NCBI GenBank assembly: GCA_964555645.1
Contig: CAZKTA010000026.1
Span: 1 to 30,706 of the forward strand
DNA: 30,706 nt
Origin: DTLC01 sp964555645
GTDB lineage: Bacteria; Verrucomicrobiota; Verrucomicrobiia; Limisphaerales; DTLC01
Reading direction: 5' to 3'
Under the pieces are notes generated by a model. That model saw only the letters and a list, made by a program, of their open reading frames with translations. It was not told the origin of the DNA and searched no databases. The translations under genes and the position numbers were made by a program. Of the stretch, positions 1 to 8,740 are shown piece after piece. Within the stretch, counting starts at the first letter, position 1. Every line of letters begins with the position of its first letter.

Positions 1-77
1 CAACGGACTTGACCTGCACCATCGACCCTGCTCAGCGCCGATCGCAAAACAGATTGGTGTAACAAGTGGGTGGTGGG

Positions 78-1256
78 TTACAGCCCGGTTATCCAAGGGC
101 GTGTTTCGAAGACCGCTTTGAGCGAGGTGAGGTTGCGCCGGTCGAGCAAACTACGCGCGGCTTTGGCGAGCTGGCCGCGTTTAAGTGCGTTCCAGGCGTC
201 GCTGGCGCTGATTGCGCAGAAATGCAACACGCTCGGATCACGATAGCAATCAATCATGCAGCGCGTGCAGTTGTCACGGGTCAACTTCGTCTGGTCAAAT
301 TCGTAAATGGTGCAGATTGCTGTTTCCCAGAAGTGGCACCGGTACAGTTTCAGGTGCCAATCGAGATAAAAATACTTGTAACCTGCGAGGCACCCGAACC
401 GTTCGTGCTGACCGTGCAGGTGCCGTTGCATTTCGGTTAGCGACTCGGTCGGGTTCACAATTGTGAAGTCCGTACTGCGTTTGAGCTGTTTAATTTTCTC
501 GAATTCGGCGAACAGCTCATCTGGAGTGAATGCAACAAGCGGAGAGTGACTATAGCTCAGGTAGCTGGACCCGAGTGCGGTGAGCGGATAACTGAAAGTG
601 CAACTGCCGAAGCCAAGTTCACGCAAAAACACAGGTAGTTTGGCGTAGTCATCAATCAGCTTGCTGACGGTGACACTTGCTGTTGTTTGAATTCCGAGTT
701 TTGCGAAGGTTGCATTTGCGTGTTTGATTTTCTGGCACACACCTGGCAGGTGCCGGTTCTGCTCATGCACGGCCGCGTTGTGCGTATCAATCGAGATGAT
801 GACACTGGACAGACCTGCATCAGCAAGAGCGCGGATGTTGTGTTCGTTGAAAAGAGCGCCGTTGGTACAGAGCATAGGTCGGACGCCGTTTTCGGCGGCG
901 TAACGGGTCATGGCGACGATGTCCCGGTGCAGCATCGGTTCACCACCAACGAACAGGAGGTAACCGATGTGGTTTTTTCGGCAGATGTCAATCACGTCTC
1001 GAGCCTGTTGGAGCGTGACACTGCGCCAAGCGGTTTTATCGAGCTTTGAATGGGCGAAATTACAAAACCCGCAATCTGCATTGCATCGGTTTGTGATTGC
1101 GAATTGAAGATAGCCTGGCCCGCCGTGGTCGAGCACATCGCTGATAAGTTTCAGTAGGGATTTGCGCGGCTTGGGAACCTGCGCCTGCGCAACGGAAATG
1201 TCGCCTGGTGCAGAACCCGGGTCACTGAACACTTTTGGTACAGCCTGTGCGTCCAT
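78..1256 (-). CDS. Radical SAM protein with SPASM-like C-terminal cysteine cluster
   Basis: This 392-residue protein belongs to the MoaA/NifB/PqqE-like radical SAM superfamily. The 4Fe-4S/SAM motif CxxxCxxC is at C58, C62 and C65 (CNADCGFC). A GGEP motif follows at 104-107, as expected for SAM binding in the TIM barrel. The C-terminal part carries further cysteines (C289, C307, C315, C330, C333, C337, C347), which resembles a SPASM/twitch auxiliary cluster domain of the kind found in peptide-modifying and other maturase enzymes. The substrate cannot be told from the sequence. About 40 residues precede the barrel. The ATG has no Shine-Dalgarno sequence in front of it. The gene diverges from a second radical SAM gene across a 283-base gap in which I see no convincing precursor peptide or other gene. 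The family call is firm; the function is unknown. Confidence 0.9.
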   Translation of the reverse strand: MDAQAVPKVFSDPGSAPGDISVAQAQVPKPRKSLLKLISDVLDHGGPGYLQFAITNRCNADCGFCNFAHSKLDKTAWRSVTLQQARDVIDICRKNHIGYLLFVGGEPMLHRDIVAMTRYAAENGVRPMLCTNGALFNEHNIRALADAGLSSVIISIDTHNAAVHEQNRHLPGVCQKIKHANATFAKLGIQTTASVTVSKLIDDYAKLPVFLRELGFGSCTFSYPLTALGSSYLSYSHSPLVAFTPDELFAEFEKIKQLKRSTDFTIVNPTESLTEMQRHLHGQHERFGCLAGYKYFYLDWHLKLYRCHFWETAICTIYEFDQTKLTRDNCTRCMIDCYRDPSVLHFCAISASDAWNALKRGQLAKAARSLLDRRNLTSLKAVFETRPWITGL

Positions 1257-1539
1257 TTATTTTGGGCGAATATAGCCCGTGCCATTGCTAATGACGACTA
1301 ACATTTGCGAGGAAGGCAGAGTGGCAGTCGGGTGACCCGCCAGCATGTGGTTCCGACCGCGTTATTCGGCGGTGCCAGGCATAGCCATCCACCGGCCCGG
1401 ACTACGCCTCACCAACCAAATTATCAATTGGATGCAGGAATTAGTCGTACCGCACATGGTTCAGTCATTCACGAACCAACAGCTTGTTATTTGTGTGTTT
1501 GGGGATAGTTTTTGTGGGCGAGGTCGCTAACACGATTTA

Positions 1540-2562
1540 ATGAGCTCTGGTCAAGCCAAATACAAGCATGTCCCGGTTGAACTGCACGGGGATGGCCGGT
1601 TTTTGCTTACGAGCGAGGATTTTACGCCTGCATACGTGGCAACGTACCGAGCCGGCCAACTGAAACAGAAAGTTGCCGAAGCACTTGAGTTATTGCGCAG
1701 TTGTAGTCTTTGCCCGCGCAACTGCGGTGTGAACCGGCTCGCTGACAAACGCGGCGTATGTGGGGTTGGTCGGCGCGCGCGTGTGTCGAGTGCGTTTCCG
1801 CACTTAGGCGAGGAAGATTGCATACGCGGTTGGCGCGGGTCTGGCACGATCTTTTTCAGCGGGTGCAATTTACGGTGTGTGTTTTGCCAGAACTACGAGA
1901 TCAGCCAGCTTGGCGAAGGCGATGAAATAAATGCGGCGGAGTTGGCGGGTCTGATGCTCAAGTTGCAGGCTGCAGGGTGTCACAACATCAATTTTGTGAC
2001 TCCGACACATGTTGTACCGCAAATACTTGAGGCGTTGTTGATAGCTGTCGAGGCCGGCCTGCGCCTGCCGCTGGTGTACAACACTGGCGGATACGACATC
2101 GAACATGTAATCCGGATCCTTGACGGTGTAGTGGACATTTACATGCCCGATTTCAAGCTATGGAGTGCTGAGGTGTGCGCAAAGTATTTGACCGCACGTG
2201 ATTACGCCGACGCAGCTCGGAACGCAGTAAAACTCATGCACGAGCAGGTTGGAGTGTTGCGCGTGGACAAATCCGGTCTTGCGCAACGGGGTGTGTTAAT
2301 CCGGCACCTTGTGATGCCTGGCATGCTGGATGAAACAGTTCAAATCATGCGATGGGTTGCCAATGAGCTGTCGCCCGACACATTCGTGAATGTGATGGAC
2401 CAGTATCGGCCTGAGCACAAGGTGTTAACTGACCCACAGTATGCGGCGATCGGTCGGCGCATCACAGGCGCTGAGCTTAACCGCGCAATTGCATTGGCTA
2501 AAGCTGCCGGGTTATGGCGGTTCGACACGCGCTGGCGTAGCGTATTAGCGACGTGGCTGTAG
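1540..2562 (+). CDS. PflX-like radical SAM Fe-S protein (COG1313 type)
   Basis: A 340-residue radical SAM protein resembling pyruvate-formate-lyase-activating-enzyme homologues of the PflX group. An N-terminal cysteine set, C55, C58, C62 and C74, precedes the radical SAM motif CNLRCVFC (C109, C113, C116). The phrases FSGCNLRCVFCQNYEIS, NFVTPTHVVPQI, YNTGGYD and DIYMPDFKLW are typical of this family. The C-terminal RPEHKVL segment also fits. Family members are predicted glycyl-radical activases or related Fe-S enzymes, but no glycyl-radical enzyme is in this window, so the target is unknown. The ATG lies in TTTAATGAGC, and the nearest purine-rich stretch (GAGG) is too far upstream to be a good ribosome binding site. 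Confidence 0.9.
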   Translation: MSSGQAKYKHVPVELHGDGRFLLTSEDFTPAYVATYRAGQLKQKVAEALELLRSCSLCPRNCGVNRLADKRGVCGVGRRARVSSAFPHLGEEDCIRGWRGSGTIFFSGCNLRCVFCQNYEISQLGEGDEINAAELAGLMLKLQAAGCHNINFVTPTHVVPQILEALLIAVEAGLRLPLVYNTGGYDIEHVIRILDGVVDIYMPDFKLWSAEVCAKYLTARDYADAARNAVKLMHEQVGVLRVDKSGLAQRGVLIRHLVMPGMLDETVQIMRWVANELSPDTFVNVMDQYRPEHKVLTDPQYAAIGRRITGAELNRAIALAKAAGLWRFDTRWRSVLATWL

Positions 2563-2965
2563 CTCAAATGTTTCAAAACCCGATCCTGTAGTGCAGCACG
2601 TGTGGATGCTAAACATGCCCCGACCCGGCGCGCCATTTGCTACGTGCTGCTCTGGCGATTCAACGGCACCGCGCCATGCACGGGGTGCAATGGTGAACAC
2701 ACGCGTTGAAAAGCCAAAAGAGATTTCACCCAGCCGCCGAAAACTCCCGCACGCGCATGCCTGGCGGCGTGTGTTCGCGTGCACTGTGTGATATTCGGGT
2801 TGGAACTTCGGACAAGATCACAATGCGGGCTTTTTGTGACTTGCTTTTTGTCTGCAGGATGCGAGATTATTGCGGTGCGAAAAGAACACGGTTGTGCTGT
2901 GGGGTAACACGACCGAAAAGGACCGTTCCTGAGCACTGCCAAACGATTTAGGTGAGTGTTGACGT
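2563..2965. other. Intergenic region with one inverted repeat, no supported gene
   Basis: This stretch of about 400 bases lies between the PflX-like gene and the small membrane ORF. Short open frames on both strands have no family features and shift between overlapping frames. A perfect 9-bp inverted repeat (GCAGCACGT at 2593-2601, ACGTGCTGC at 2642-2650) encloses the 8-bp palindrome GGCGCGCC at 2627-2634. I see nothing else. Confidence 0.5.
2593..2650 (+). terminator. Possible stem-loop downstream of the PflX-like gene
   Basis: Perfect 9-bp arms (GCAGCACGT / ACGTGCTGC) are separated by 40 bases and begin 31 bases after the stop codon of the PflX-like gene. No T-run follows, so it is not a canonical intrinsic terminator. 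It could be a transcript-end structure or a chance repeat. Confidence 0.25.
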
Positions 2966-3127
2966 ATGACGTTGGTTGACCTGATCAAGGCGACAGTTGC
3001 GTGTGGCGGGATTGCATTTTTGGCCTACAGCTATCCTGTGCTCAGTCAAGCGCTGATAATTGGCACGCTGAGCATTGTGTGGCTTTCATACGCTTGGAAG
3101 GTTGTTGCAACTGTCAAATGCAAGTGA
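2966..3127 (+). CDS. Small membrane protein, 53 aa, hypothetical
   Basis: The ATG at 2966 opens a 53-codon frame ending in TGA at 3125-3127. The product begins MTLVDLIKATVACGG and ends in KVVATVKCK. Two hydrophobic stretches, about residues 8-24 and 28-46, are separated by a short Tyr/Pro/Ser segment, and the C-terminus is basic. This suggests a two-helix inner-membrane hairpin. It has one of the better ribosome binding sites in the window: AGGTGAG ends 9 bases before the ATG. It sits convergent to the permease gene that ends at 3191. I do not recognise a family. The good RBS and coherent hydrophobicity support it, but its shortness keeps confidence moderate. Confidence 0.5.
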   Translation: MTLVDLIKATVACGGIAFLAYSYPVLSQALIIGTLSIVWLSYAWKVVATVKCK

Positions 3128-3190
3128 ATGTTGCGCATCTAACTGCGTGTTTCGGCCACTGACCAGGAGCCGTGCGCCCCGCGACATGAC

Positions 3191-4453
3191 TTACTCGTAT
3201 CGGAGGGCTTCAACTGGATCGAGATTTGCGGCTTTGTAAGCCGGATAAATTCCGAACACAACCCCGACAATCGAGCAGATCAAAAGCCCGATTACAACCC
3301 AGTCAATCGGGATAACAGGCTGCAGTTTTAGCAAAGCAGCGGTTGCATTTCCGCCCAAGACACCGAAAACGACACCGACCAGTCCGCCTAACTCGCTTAG
3401 CACAACAGCTTCAAGTGTGAACTGTGTCATAATGGTGCGTTTCTTAGCGCCAACGGCGCGTCTGACCCCGATCTCGCGTGTGCGTTCTGTAACAGACACA
3501 AGCATGATATTCATGATGCCCACACCCGCAGCCAATAACGCAATTGAGCTGACCACCGCCACACCCGCGCGTACTGCGAATGTGACATCACGAAACTGCC
3601 TGATAATGGTCTCGTTGGAGAAAACCTCGAAGTCGTCTTCTTTACCCGGCTCGACCTTTCTTATACCGCGCAGTATGCCGCGCACTTGTTCGACCGTGTC
3701 ATCGTAGGTTTGCTGGTCCGGGGCTTGAACAAGTATGTCAACACTGCGCCAGATGCGGCCGTACCTGTTAAACCCGGTTGTAATCGGAATGACGATAAAG
3801 TTGTCCTGGTTACCGCCCATAAACGATCCGCGCGGCTCGAGCGCGCCTATGACCGTGTAATTGATCCCGTCGATTTTGACATGGTCACCCGGTGTAAAGC
3901 CGGTGGGGAAAAGTGCCTTGCGCACGCCTGCACCCAGCACGCACACGTATCGGCTGTTTTCGACGTCTACGTCAAGCAGACCGCGTCCCTCAGCGACCGT
4001 CCAGTTCCGGGCGGGGAAATTTCCCGGCACAGCCCCAAAGACCATGACTGTTGGGGGTGATTTACCAAAACGCGAGCTTACCTCACCCGCCCAAAAGATT
4101 GTCTCGACACCAACGGCTGTGGCCAGGGTGGCACGTTGCCGCACTGTCATGGCTTGTGCGTAAGTAAGATTTTTGCGGCGCCAGTATTTCTGCCAGTCGC
4201 GTCCGCCGCTGAACTGCACCACTGGCCATTTGCGCACCCAGAATGTGTTTGCGCCAAGCGCGCTGAGTTCGGTCTCGACGTAACTTTGCAGCACGCGCAT
4301 CGCTGTCATGACAACAACGATCGAGAAAACGCCAATTAACACGCCGGTCAGCGTCAACGCAGATCGCAGCTTGTGGGCTGCGATGGCGTTGATAGCGGCC
4401 AGAAAACTCTCGCGTGCCTCGATCCAAAGCAGTTTGCCGATGCGCAATTTCAT
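3191..4453 (-). CDS. MacB/FtsX-family ABC transporter permease (second permease)
   Basis: A 420-residue permease of the MacB type. It has an N-terminal membrane helix preceded by a HKLRSALT motif (about residues 27-50), a large periplasmic MacB_PCD-type domain, and a C-terminal FtsX domain with three helices. The phrases GIMNIMLVSVTERTREIG and RRAVGAK (cytoplasmic coupling loop) and the ending YPAYKAANLDPVEALRYE are diagnostic. It lacks the ATPase domain that is fused in E. coli MacB; a separate ATPase gene lies two genes upstream. Its ATG overlaps the stop of the preceding permease by 4 bp (ATGA), so translation is probably coupled. It is the last gene of the export operon and likely pairs with the other permease as a heterodimer. 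The substrate is unknown. Confidence 0.93.
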   Translation of the reverse strand: MKLRIGKLLWIEARESFLAAINAIAAHKLRSALTLTGVLIGVFSIVVVMTAMRVLQSYVETELSALGANTFWVRKWPVVQFSGGRDWQKYWRRKNLTYAQAMTVRQRATLATAVGVETIFWAGEVSSRFGKSPPTVMVFGAVPGNFPARNWTVAEGRGLLDVDVENSRYVCVLGAGVRKALFPTGFTPGDHVKIDGINYTVIGALEPRGSFMGGNQDNFIVIPITTGFNRYGRIWRSVDILVQAPDQQTYDDTVEQVRGILRGIRKVEPGKEDDFEVFSNETIIRQFRDVTFAVRAGVAVVSSIALLAAGVGIMNIMLVSVTERTREIGVRRAVGAKKRTIMTQFTLEAVVLSELGGLVGVVFGVLGGNATAALLKLQPVIPIDWVVIGLLICSIVGVVFGIYPAYKAANLDPVEALRYE

Positions 4454-5679
4454 TCGTATCTGAGCGCGTCAACGGGTTTCATTTTTGCTGCGCGCAGCGC
4501 CGGTACAAACCCTGAAACAATGCCGGTCAGGAGCGACACAACCAGCGCCAATAGCACGGTTGGCACTGACATGGAGGCGGGTATCAACAGCCGCAGCAGT
4601 AATGTTGCGGGCCACGCCATCGAAAGCGCAATCAAACCGCCCAACAACGATATGCACGCCGCCTCAATCAAGAACTGGACAAGGATTGCGCGTTGTGGTG
4701 CGCCAATGGCCTTGCGGATGCCAATTTCATGCGTCCGTTCCGCAACAGTCACAAACATGATGTTCATTATGCCGATGCCACCAACGAACAGGGCAAGCCC
4801 AGTGATAAAAAGTCCGACAGCTGCGATTTTGCCCCCAACGCGGTTGAACAGGTCTAGGTAGCTCTCCTGCGAATTGATGGCGAAATCGTCTTCGGCGTTG
4901 GGTGGTAACCGACGCACCTTGCGCATTGCACCCCGCAGTTCTTCACGGGCATCGTCTAGTCCAGCCGGGTCGCCCGTCTTGACAAGCACCGTAAAGTCTG
5001 GCTCACGCCTGAATTGGCTGATGAACTGTCCGATGGGCACGACCACAGTGTCATCAACTGCAGCCTGTGGGATTGCCTCGCCTTGTTTTTCGAACACACC
5101 AACCACCTCGAACGATTGTCGGCCCACCCAAATCCGGTTCCCGACGGCCGGCTCGTTTTCGAACAGGTTTGTCGCCACAATTGCGCCTATCACGCACACG
5201 GGCCGCGCGCCGTCAGACTCTGGCGCCGTGAAAAACCTGCCTTGCGCAATCTTGGCGCTTGTGGTCAGTATAAACTCGTCAGTCGTGCCGACAACCTCGA
5301 CTGCATCTGCAGTGCGCGTTTTGAATTTTACCGGTTGCGTGTCAGTGGCGTAGGGCACACAAACCTGTGGGGCGGGTAAAAGGCGCTCGAGTTGATGGAT
5401 TTGTTCAAGAGTAATTCGCGGTCGTCTGCTTTGTCGGATCCATTGCTCGGGCGTATTGATGAACCAATCCATGCGCGACACATAAAGTGTGTCTGCACCG
5501 AGCGCCATGACACTTTCTGCGAATGATTTTTTGATCCCATTAATTGCAGTGCTCATTAGCGTGACAGTGAGCACACCAATGATAATGCCGAGCGTTGTAA
5601 GCGTGGCGCGTAGCTTATGTGCACGGATTGCGTCCAGCGCTATCCTTAACCCTTCTCGAATCTCAACGAGCAATCGCAT
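4450..5679 (-). CDS. MacB/FtsX-family ABC transporter permease (first permease)
   Basis: A 409-residue MacB-type permease with the same plan as its neighbour. A first helix near residues 22-45 starts in HKLRATLTTLGIIIGV. The periplasmic domain spans roughly residues 46-280. Three C-terminal helices carry GIMNIMFVTVAERTHEIG, RKAIGAPQ and the terminal VPALRAAKMKPVDALRYE. It starts 16 bases after the ATPase gene and overlaps the next permease by 4 bp. The two permeases clearly differ in sequence, which points to a heteromeric exporter rather than a recent duplication. ABC exporters of this class move peptides, macrolides or lipoprotein-type cargo out of the envelope with a periplasmic adaptor; the cargo here cannot be read. 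Confidence 0.93.
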   Translation of the reverse strand: MRLLVEIREGLRIALDAIRAHKLRATLTTLGIIIGVLTVTLMSTAINGIKKSFAESVMALGADTLYVSRMDWFINTPEQWIRQSRRPRITLEQIHQLERLLPAPQVCVPYATDTQPVKFKTRTADAVEVVGTTDEFILTTSAKIAQGRFFTAPESDGARPVCVIGAIVATNLFENEPAVGNRIWVGRQSFEVVGVFEKQGEAIPQAAVDDTVVVPIGQFISQFRREPDFTVLVKTGDPAGLDDAREELRGAMRKVRRLPPNAEDDFAINSQESYLDLFNRVGGKIAAVGLFITGLALFVGGIGIMNIMFVTVAERTHEIGIRKAIGAPQRAILVQFLIEAACISLLGGLIALSMAWPATLLLRLLIPASMSVPTVLLALVVSLLTGIVSGFVPALRAAKMKPVDALRYE

Positions 5680-5695
5680 TGCACCGGGCTATCTG

Positions 5696-6436
5696 CTATC
5701 GGGTTTGCATCGGCCCAGCGGGGGTGCCATGGAATATTTCAGCCGGTTTAGACGCACTGCATAATTCATCGGCTGCGATTTGGCCGTCACGCAACCGGAT
5801 GATTCGCCGGGCGTGTTTGGCGACGTCTTCTTCGTGTGTGACGACTATAATCGTATTGCCTTGCTGTGCGAGCCTGTCGAACAGTGCCATTATTTCAGCG
5901 CCTGTTTTGGAATCGAGGTTTCCGGTTGGTTCATCTGCAAGAACGATTGACGGGTCGTTGACAAGCGCTCGTGCAATTGCAACACGCTGCCGTTCACCGC
6001 CTGACAATTCATTGGGCATGTGCACTGCCCTGTGGCCCAAACCAACCTGCTCAAGCGCACGTATTGCGCGCTGCCGACGTTCTGCACCCCCAACACCGGC
6101 ATATATTAACGGCAACTCGACGTTCCGCAACGCAGTTGCACGTGCCAACAGGTTAAAGGTTTGGAACACAAAGCCAATCTGCCGATTCCGCACTTCGGCC
6201 AACTGATCATCATTCATATCTGTCACGTTGATCCCATTTAGCTCGTACGTGCCCGAGGTTGGCGTGTCCAGACAACCAATGAGGTTCATTAGAGTCGATT
6301 TGCCGGACCCGGACGGTCCCATGATGGCCACGTATTCGCCCTTGGCAATTTGGAGCGAGACATCGCGCAGAGCTTGCACGGTTTCAGTGCCAACCTTGTA
6401 ACAACGCCAGATGTTTTTGAGCCGGATGAGCGCCAC
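5696..6436 (-). CDS. ABC transporter ATP-binding protein (MacB/LolD-type)
   Basis: A 246-residue ATPase that powers the adjacent permeases. Walker A is GPSGSGKST at residues 40-48, the Q-loop is FVFQTFNLL, Walker B is IVLADEPTGNLDS, and the switch histidine is in VVTHEEDVA. The signature is LSGGERQRVA, with Glu where the commoner form has Gln; this variant is tolerated in the family. The start is GTG, two bases after the TAA of the adaptor gene, so translational coupling is likely. The C-terminal 25 residues beyond the usual end (around SKPAEIFHG) are a short extension. It is third in the minus-strand operon after the YIP1-like gene and the adaptor. Confidence 0.95.
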   Translation of the reverse strand: MALIRLKNIWRCYKVGTETVQALRDVSLQIAKGEYVAIMGPSGSGKSTLMNLIGCLDTPTSGTYELNGINVTDMNDDQLAEVRNRQIGFVFQTFNLLARATALRNVELPLIYAGVGGAERRQRAIRALEQVGLGHRAVHMPNELSGGERQRVAIARALVNDPSIVLADEPTGNLDSKTGAEIMALFDRLAQQGNTIIVVTHEEDVAKHARRIIRLRDGQIAADELCSASKPAEIFHGTPAGPMQTR

Positions 6437-6438
6437 AG

Positions 6439-7845
6439 TTACGGCGTTTGTTTTTCCTCGGTTACCTTGCCTTTGCGGATGCGTTTGCCGTCGTCGAGGT
6501 CGCGGCTGATCGCCTTGTATCCACCGGAAACGATTTCCTGGCCTTCATCGAGCCCCTCGGTAATTTCCCAGTAATTGTCGTCGCTGATACCGAGCTTGAC
6601 CGGCTGCATTTTGACGCGGTCACCCGTAACAACAAAAACCACCTCCTGCGGTTTAAGAAGGTCTTTCGCCTTCTGTGCGTTTGTCTTGCCGTTAGTCTGT
6701 TGTGTCGAAGCGCGGTTTGTGCCTGTTGGGCTCGAAGTTGGGTCGGCTTGGTTTGCTGTGCTCGGGTTGTTTACCGAATTGGTCGAGCTGGATTTGGCAG
6801 AGCGCGCGTTTTTGGTTCCACTGGTGTTTTCAGGCGCTTTAGGCAGGCGCGTGGTGACACTTGCTAATGGGACGGTCAACACATTGGTGCGGTATCGGGT
6901 CTCAATTTCGGCGCTCACCGACATGCCAGGCCGGAAAGCTTCCTTTTCGTTGATACGAATTTTAACCTCGAACTTGGCTATGTCCTGCGCCTGGCCTCCA
7001 CTTAAGCCGGCCTGTAGACCGGCGGTACGCGACGCATTGGCGACCTCTGTGACAATGCCAGTAAACTTTTTGCCTTTGAAAGCGTCAACCTCGAGGCTCG
7101 CTTTCTGGCCGGGGGCAATCAACACAACGTCTGTTTCACCTACATCGACGCGCGCTTCCATCTCGTCAAGATTTGCGATTGTCATTATTTCGGTGCCAAC
7201 ATTAAACGATGTGCCCAACACACGCTCGCCAAGCTGTGATCTGAGTCTTGTGATGGTACCGTCAATCGGCGAACGAATGGTTGTTTTGTTTAAGTCTTCG
7301 GTTGCCTTGTCCAGGCCGAACTTGGCTTGGTCAGCCTGGTGTGTGGCCATCTGGTAGCGAAGTTTAGCTGCTTCGTAAGCGGTCTTGTATTCAAGAAACA
7401 ACGATTCTGAGAGCAGCTTGTTATTGAACAACTCGAGGTTGCGTTTGTACTCGGCATCGGCTTTGTCCAGTTCGGCTTTTGCAAGCGTCACACTGGCAAG
7501 GGCGGATTTGTAGTTTGCCTCGGCCGAATTGCGGGTTGCGATGTACGCATCCGGTTTGATTTGAACCAGCAGGTCACCCTTTTTGACTTTCTGGCCTTCC
7601 TTGACCGGTAACGCAACAATTTCGCCGGCTACTTCGGGGCTGATGACAACCTGCACAACCGGCTGAATTCTGCCGTTAGCAGCAACTACTTCAGTCAGAT
7701 TACGGCGTGCAACTTTCTCAGTCTGCACAACAATAACCGGCTCGCCCTTTTTGAGTATGGCAAGCAACACTAGGACGCTCAGGCTAAGACAAATCAGCCC
7801 AAACACGATGATTTTTCGGCGTTTGGTTCGTTTCGCAGTCTGCAT
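6439..7845 (-). CDS. MacA/HlyD-type periplasmic adaptor (membrane fusion protein)
   Basis: A 468-residue membrane-fusion subunit that should link the ABC permeases to the outer envelope. A signal-anchor helix lies at about residues 12-28 after a basic KRTKRRK start. The split biotinyl-lipoyl domain appears as GRIQPVVQVVISPEVAGEIV (first half) and IRSPIDGTITRL (second half), flanking a long alpha-hairpin of about residues 100-190. Beta-barrel segments follow. A Ser/Thr/Asn-rich insert near residues 335-390, unlike the rest of the protein, interrupts the C-terminal region before the final membrane-proximal domain (VVFVVTGDRVKMQPVKLGI). The ATG is preceded by AGGAA with 5-base spacing, one of the few good Shine-Dalgarno sites here. 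It heads the adaptor-ATPase-permease-permease cluster. Confidence 0.93.
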   Translation of the reverse strand: MQTAKRTKRRKIIVFGLICLSLSVLVLLAILKKGEPVIVVQTEKVARRNLTEVVAANGRIQPVVQVVISPEVAGEIVALPVKEGQKVKKGDLLVQIKPDAYIATRNSAEANYKSALASVTLAKAELDKADAEYKRNLELFNNKLLSESLFLEYKTAYEAAKLRYQMATHQADQAKFGLDKATEDLNKTTIRSPIDGTITRLRSQLGERVLGTSFNVGTEIMTIANLDEMEARVDVGETDVVLIAPGQKASLEVDAFKGKKFTGIVTEVANASRTAGLQAGLSGGQAQDIAKFEVKIRINEKEAFRPGMSVSAEIETRYRTNVLTVPLASVTTRLPKAPENTSGTKNARSAKSSSTNSVNNPSTANQADPTSSPTGTNRASTQQTNGKTNAQKAKDLLKPQEVVFVVTGDRVKMQPVKLGISDDNYWEITEGLDEGQEIVSGGYKAISRDLDDGKRIRKGKVTEEKQTP

Positions 7846-7951
7846 TAGATTCCTATATTACGACACTCCGACCTCAAAATAGTTTCAGGCAGGCCCAATG
7901 AGGAGTAAAAAGCTGTGGCCTTGCTTCGCGCCAAAGACTCATAATTGCGGC

Positions 7952-8740
7952 TCATCTGGCGAAGATTGCGCGCATTACAAGGCCAACGCCAATGAAAAAT
8001 CCAGTGTAACACGCCCACATGCCAAATGCCCATGCGGCAGCCTTGGCAAACTGCACACTGGCCAGCTTGGCCAACCCGATTCCCTTAACTGCAACCGCCC
8101 AGAGAATTATCAGGTTAAACGCGCTCAATATCCCGTGGAGAGAGTTTTGCGGATTAAACTCTTTAACCAGTAATGCAAGGCTTGGTGAAACCAAAACGTT
8201 TCCCAGGCCGAGTATTAATAGCGCTCTGACGATCGGTTCCAACACAAGCACCGTGTTCGCCAGGCCGGCGACCTCAACACATTTCATGAAGCCGGTGGTC
8301 CCTTGCATTACACGTACGCCGAGCCAAAGAATTAGCCCCCAACCAAACGGCGAAATGAAAGCACCAAGCACTGGCGCGGCTGTCATTCCGATTGTTGCGC
8401 CAAAGACAGCCCACTTTGCTGCGTTTTCGCGAGCAGCGTCGGCTCTGTCTTGCGGTATTTTGCCCGCTTGCATCTGTTCTTCGATAGCTTGTGTTGCGAG
8501 CTGGCTAATTTGTTGTCGGACTGACACACTCGACATTAGCACGGCTGCGGTGAACCAACTCGCCAAAATGAACAACAACGCAGGCACTACCCAGTTGGCA
8601 TGCTTGACCGGTGTGGTTCGCACTTCCTCAAACAATTCACCCGGCGCAGCCAATGCATTCGACAGCCGGATCAATAACGGTGTGGTCGGCTGAGACGATT
8701 CACTCGGAGCCGATTCATTGCTTTGCTGAAACTGTTCCAT
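7952..8740 (-). CDS. YIP1-family multi-spanning membrane protein
   Basis: A 262-residue membrane protein with a soluble Ser/Gln/Pro-rich N-terminus (about residues 1-25). The segment LSNALAAPGELFEEVRTTP is characteristic of bacterial YIP1-domain proteins. About five hydrophobic spans follow, near residues 50-70, 110-140, 160-185, 205-225 and 235-258. The long polar loop between the first two spans contains QQISQLATQAIEEQM. Proteins of this family often sit beside MacAB-type exporters in Verrucomicrobiota, but their role is undefined. The gene lies 106 bases upstream of the adaptor gene on the same strand and may be co-transcribed with it. No Shine-Dalgarno sequence is seen before the ATG. Confidence 0.8.
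   Translation of the reverse strand: MEQFQQSNESAPSESSQPTTPLLIRLSNALAAPGELFEEVRTTPVKHANWVVPALLFILASWFTAAVLMSSVSVRQQISQLATQAIEEQMQAGKIPQDRADAARENAAKWAVFGATIGMTAAPVLGAFISPFGWGLILWLGVRVMQGTTGFMKCVEVAGLANTVLVLEPIVRALLILGLGNVLVSPSLALLVKEFNPQNSLHGILSAFNLIILWAVAVKGIGLAKLASVQFAKAAAWAFGMWACYTGFFIGVGLVMRAIFAR

Noticed and set aside
1305..1530. Short plus-strand frames between the radical SAM genes, considered as possible modified-peptide precursors
   Set aside because: No leader/core pattern, no recognisable ribosome binding site, and two overlapping frames compete.
6575..7357. 260-codon plus-strand frame opposite the adaptor gene
   Set aside because: The opposite strand encodes a clear HlyD/MacA-type adaptor with domain motifs; this frame has none.
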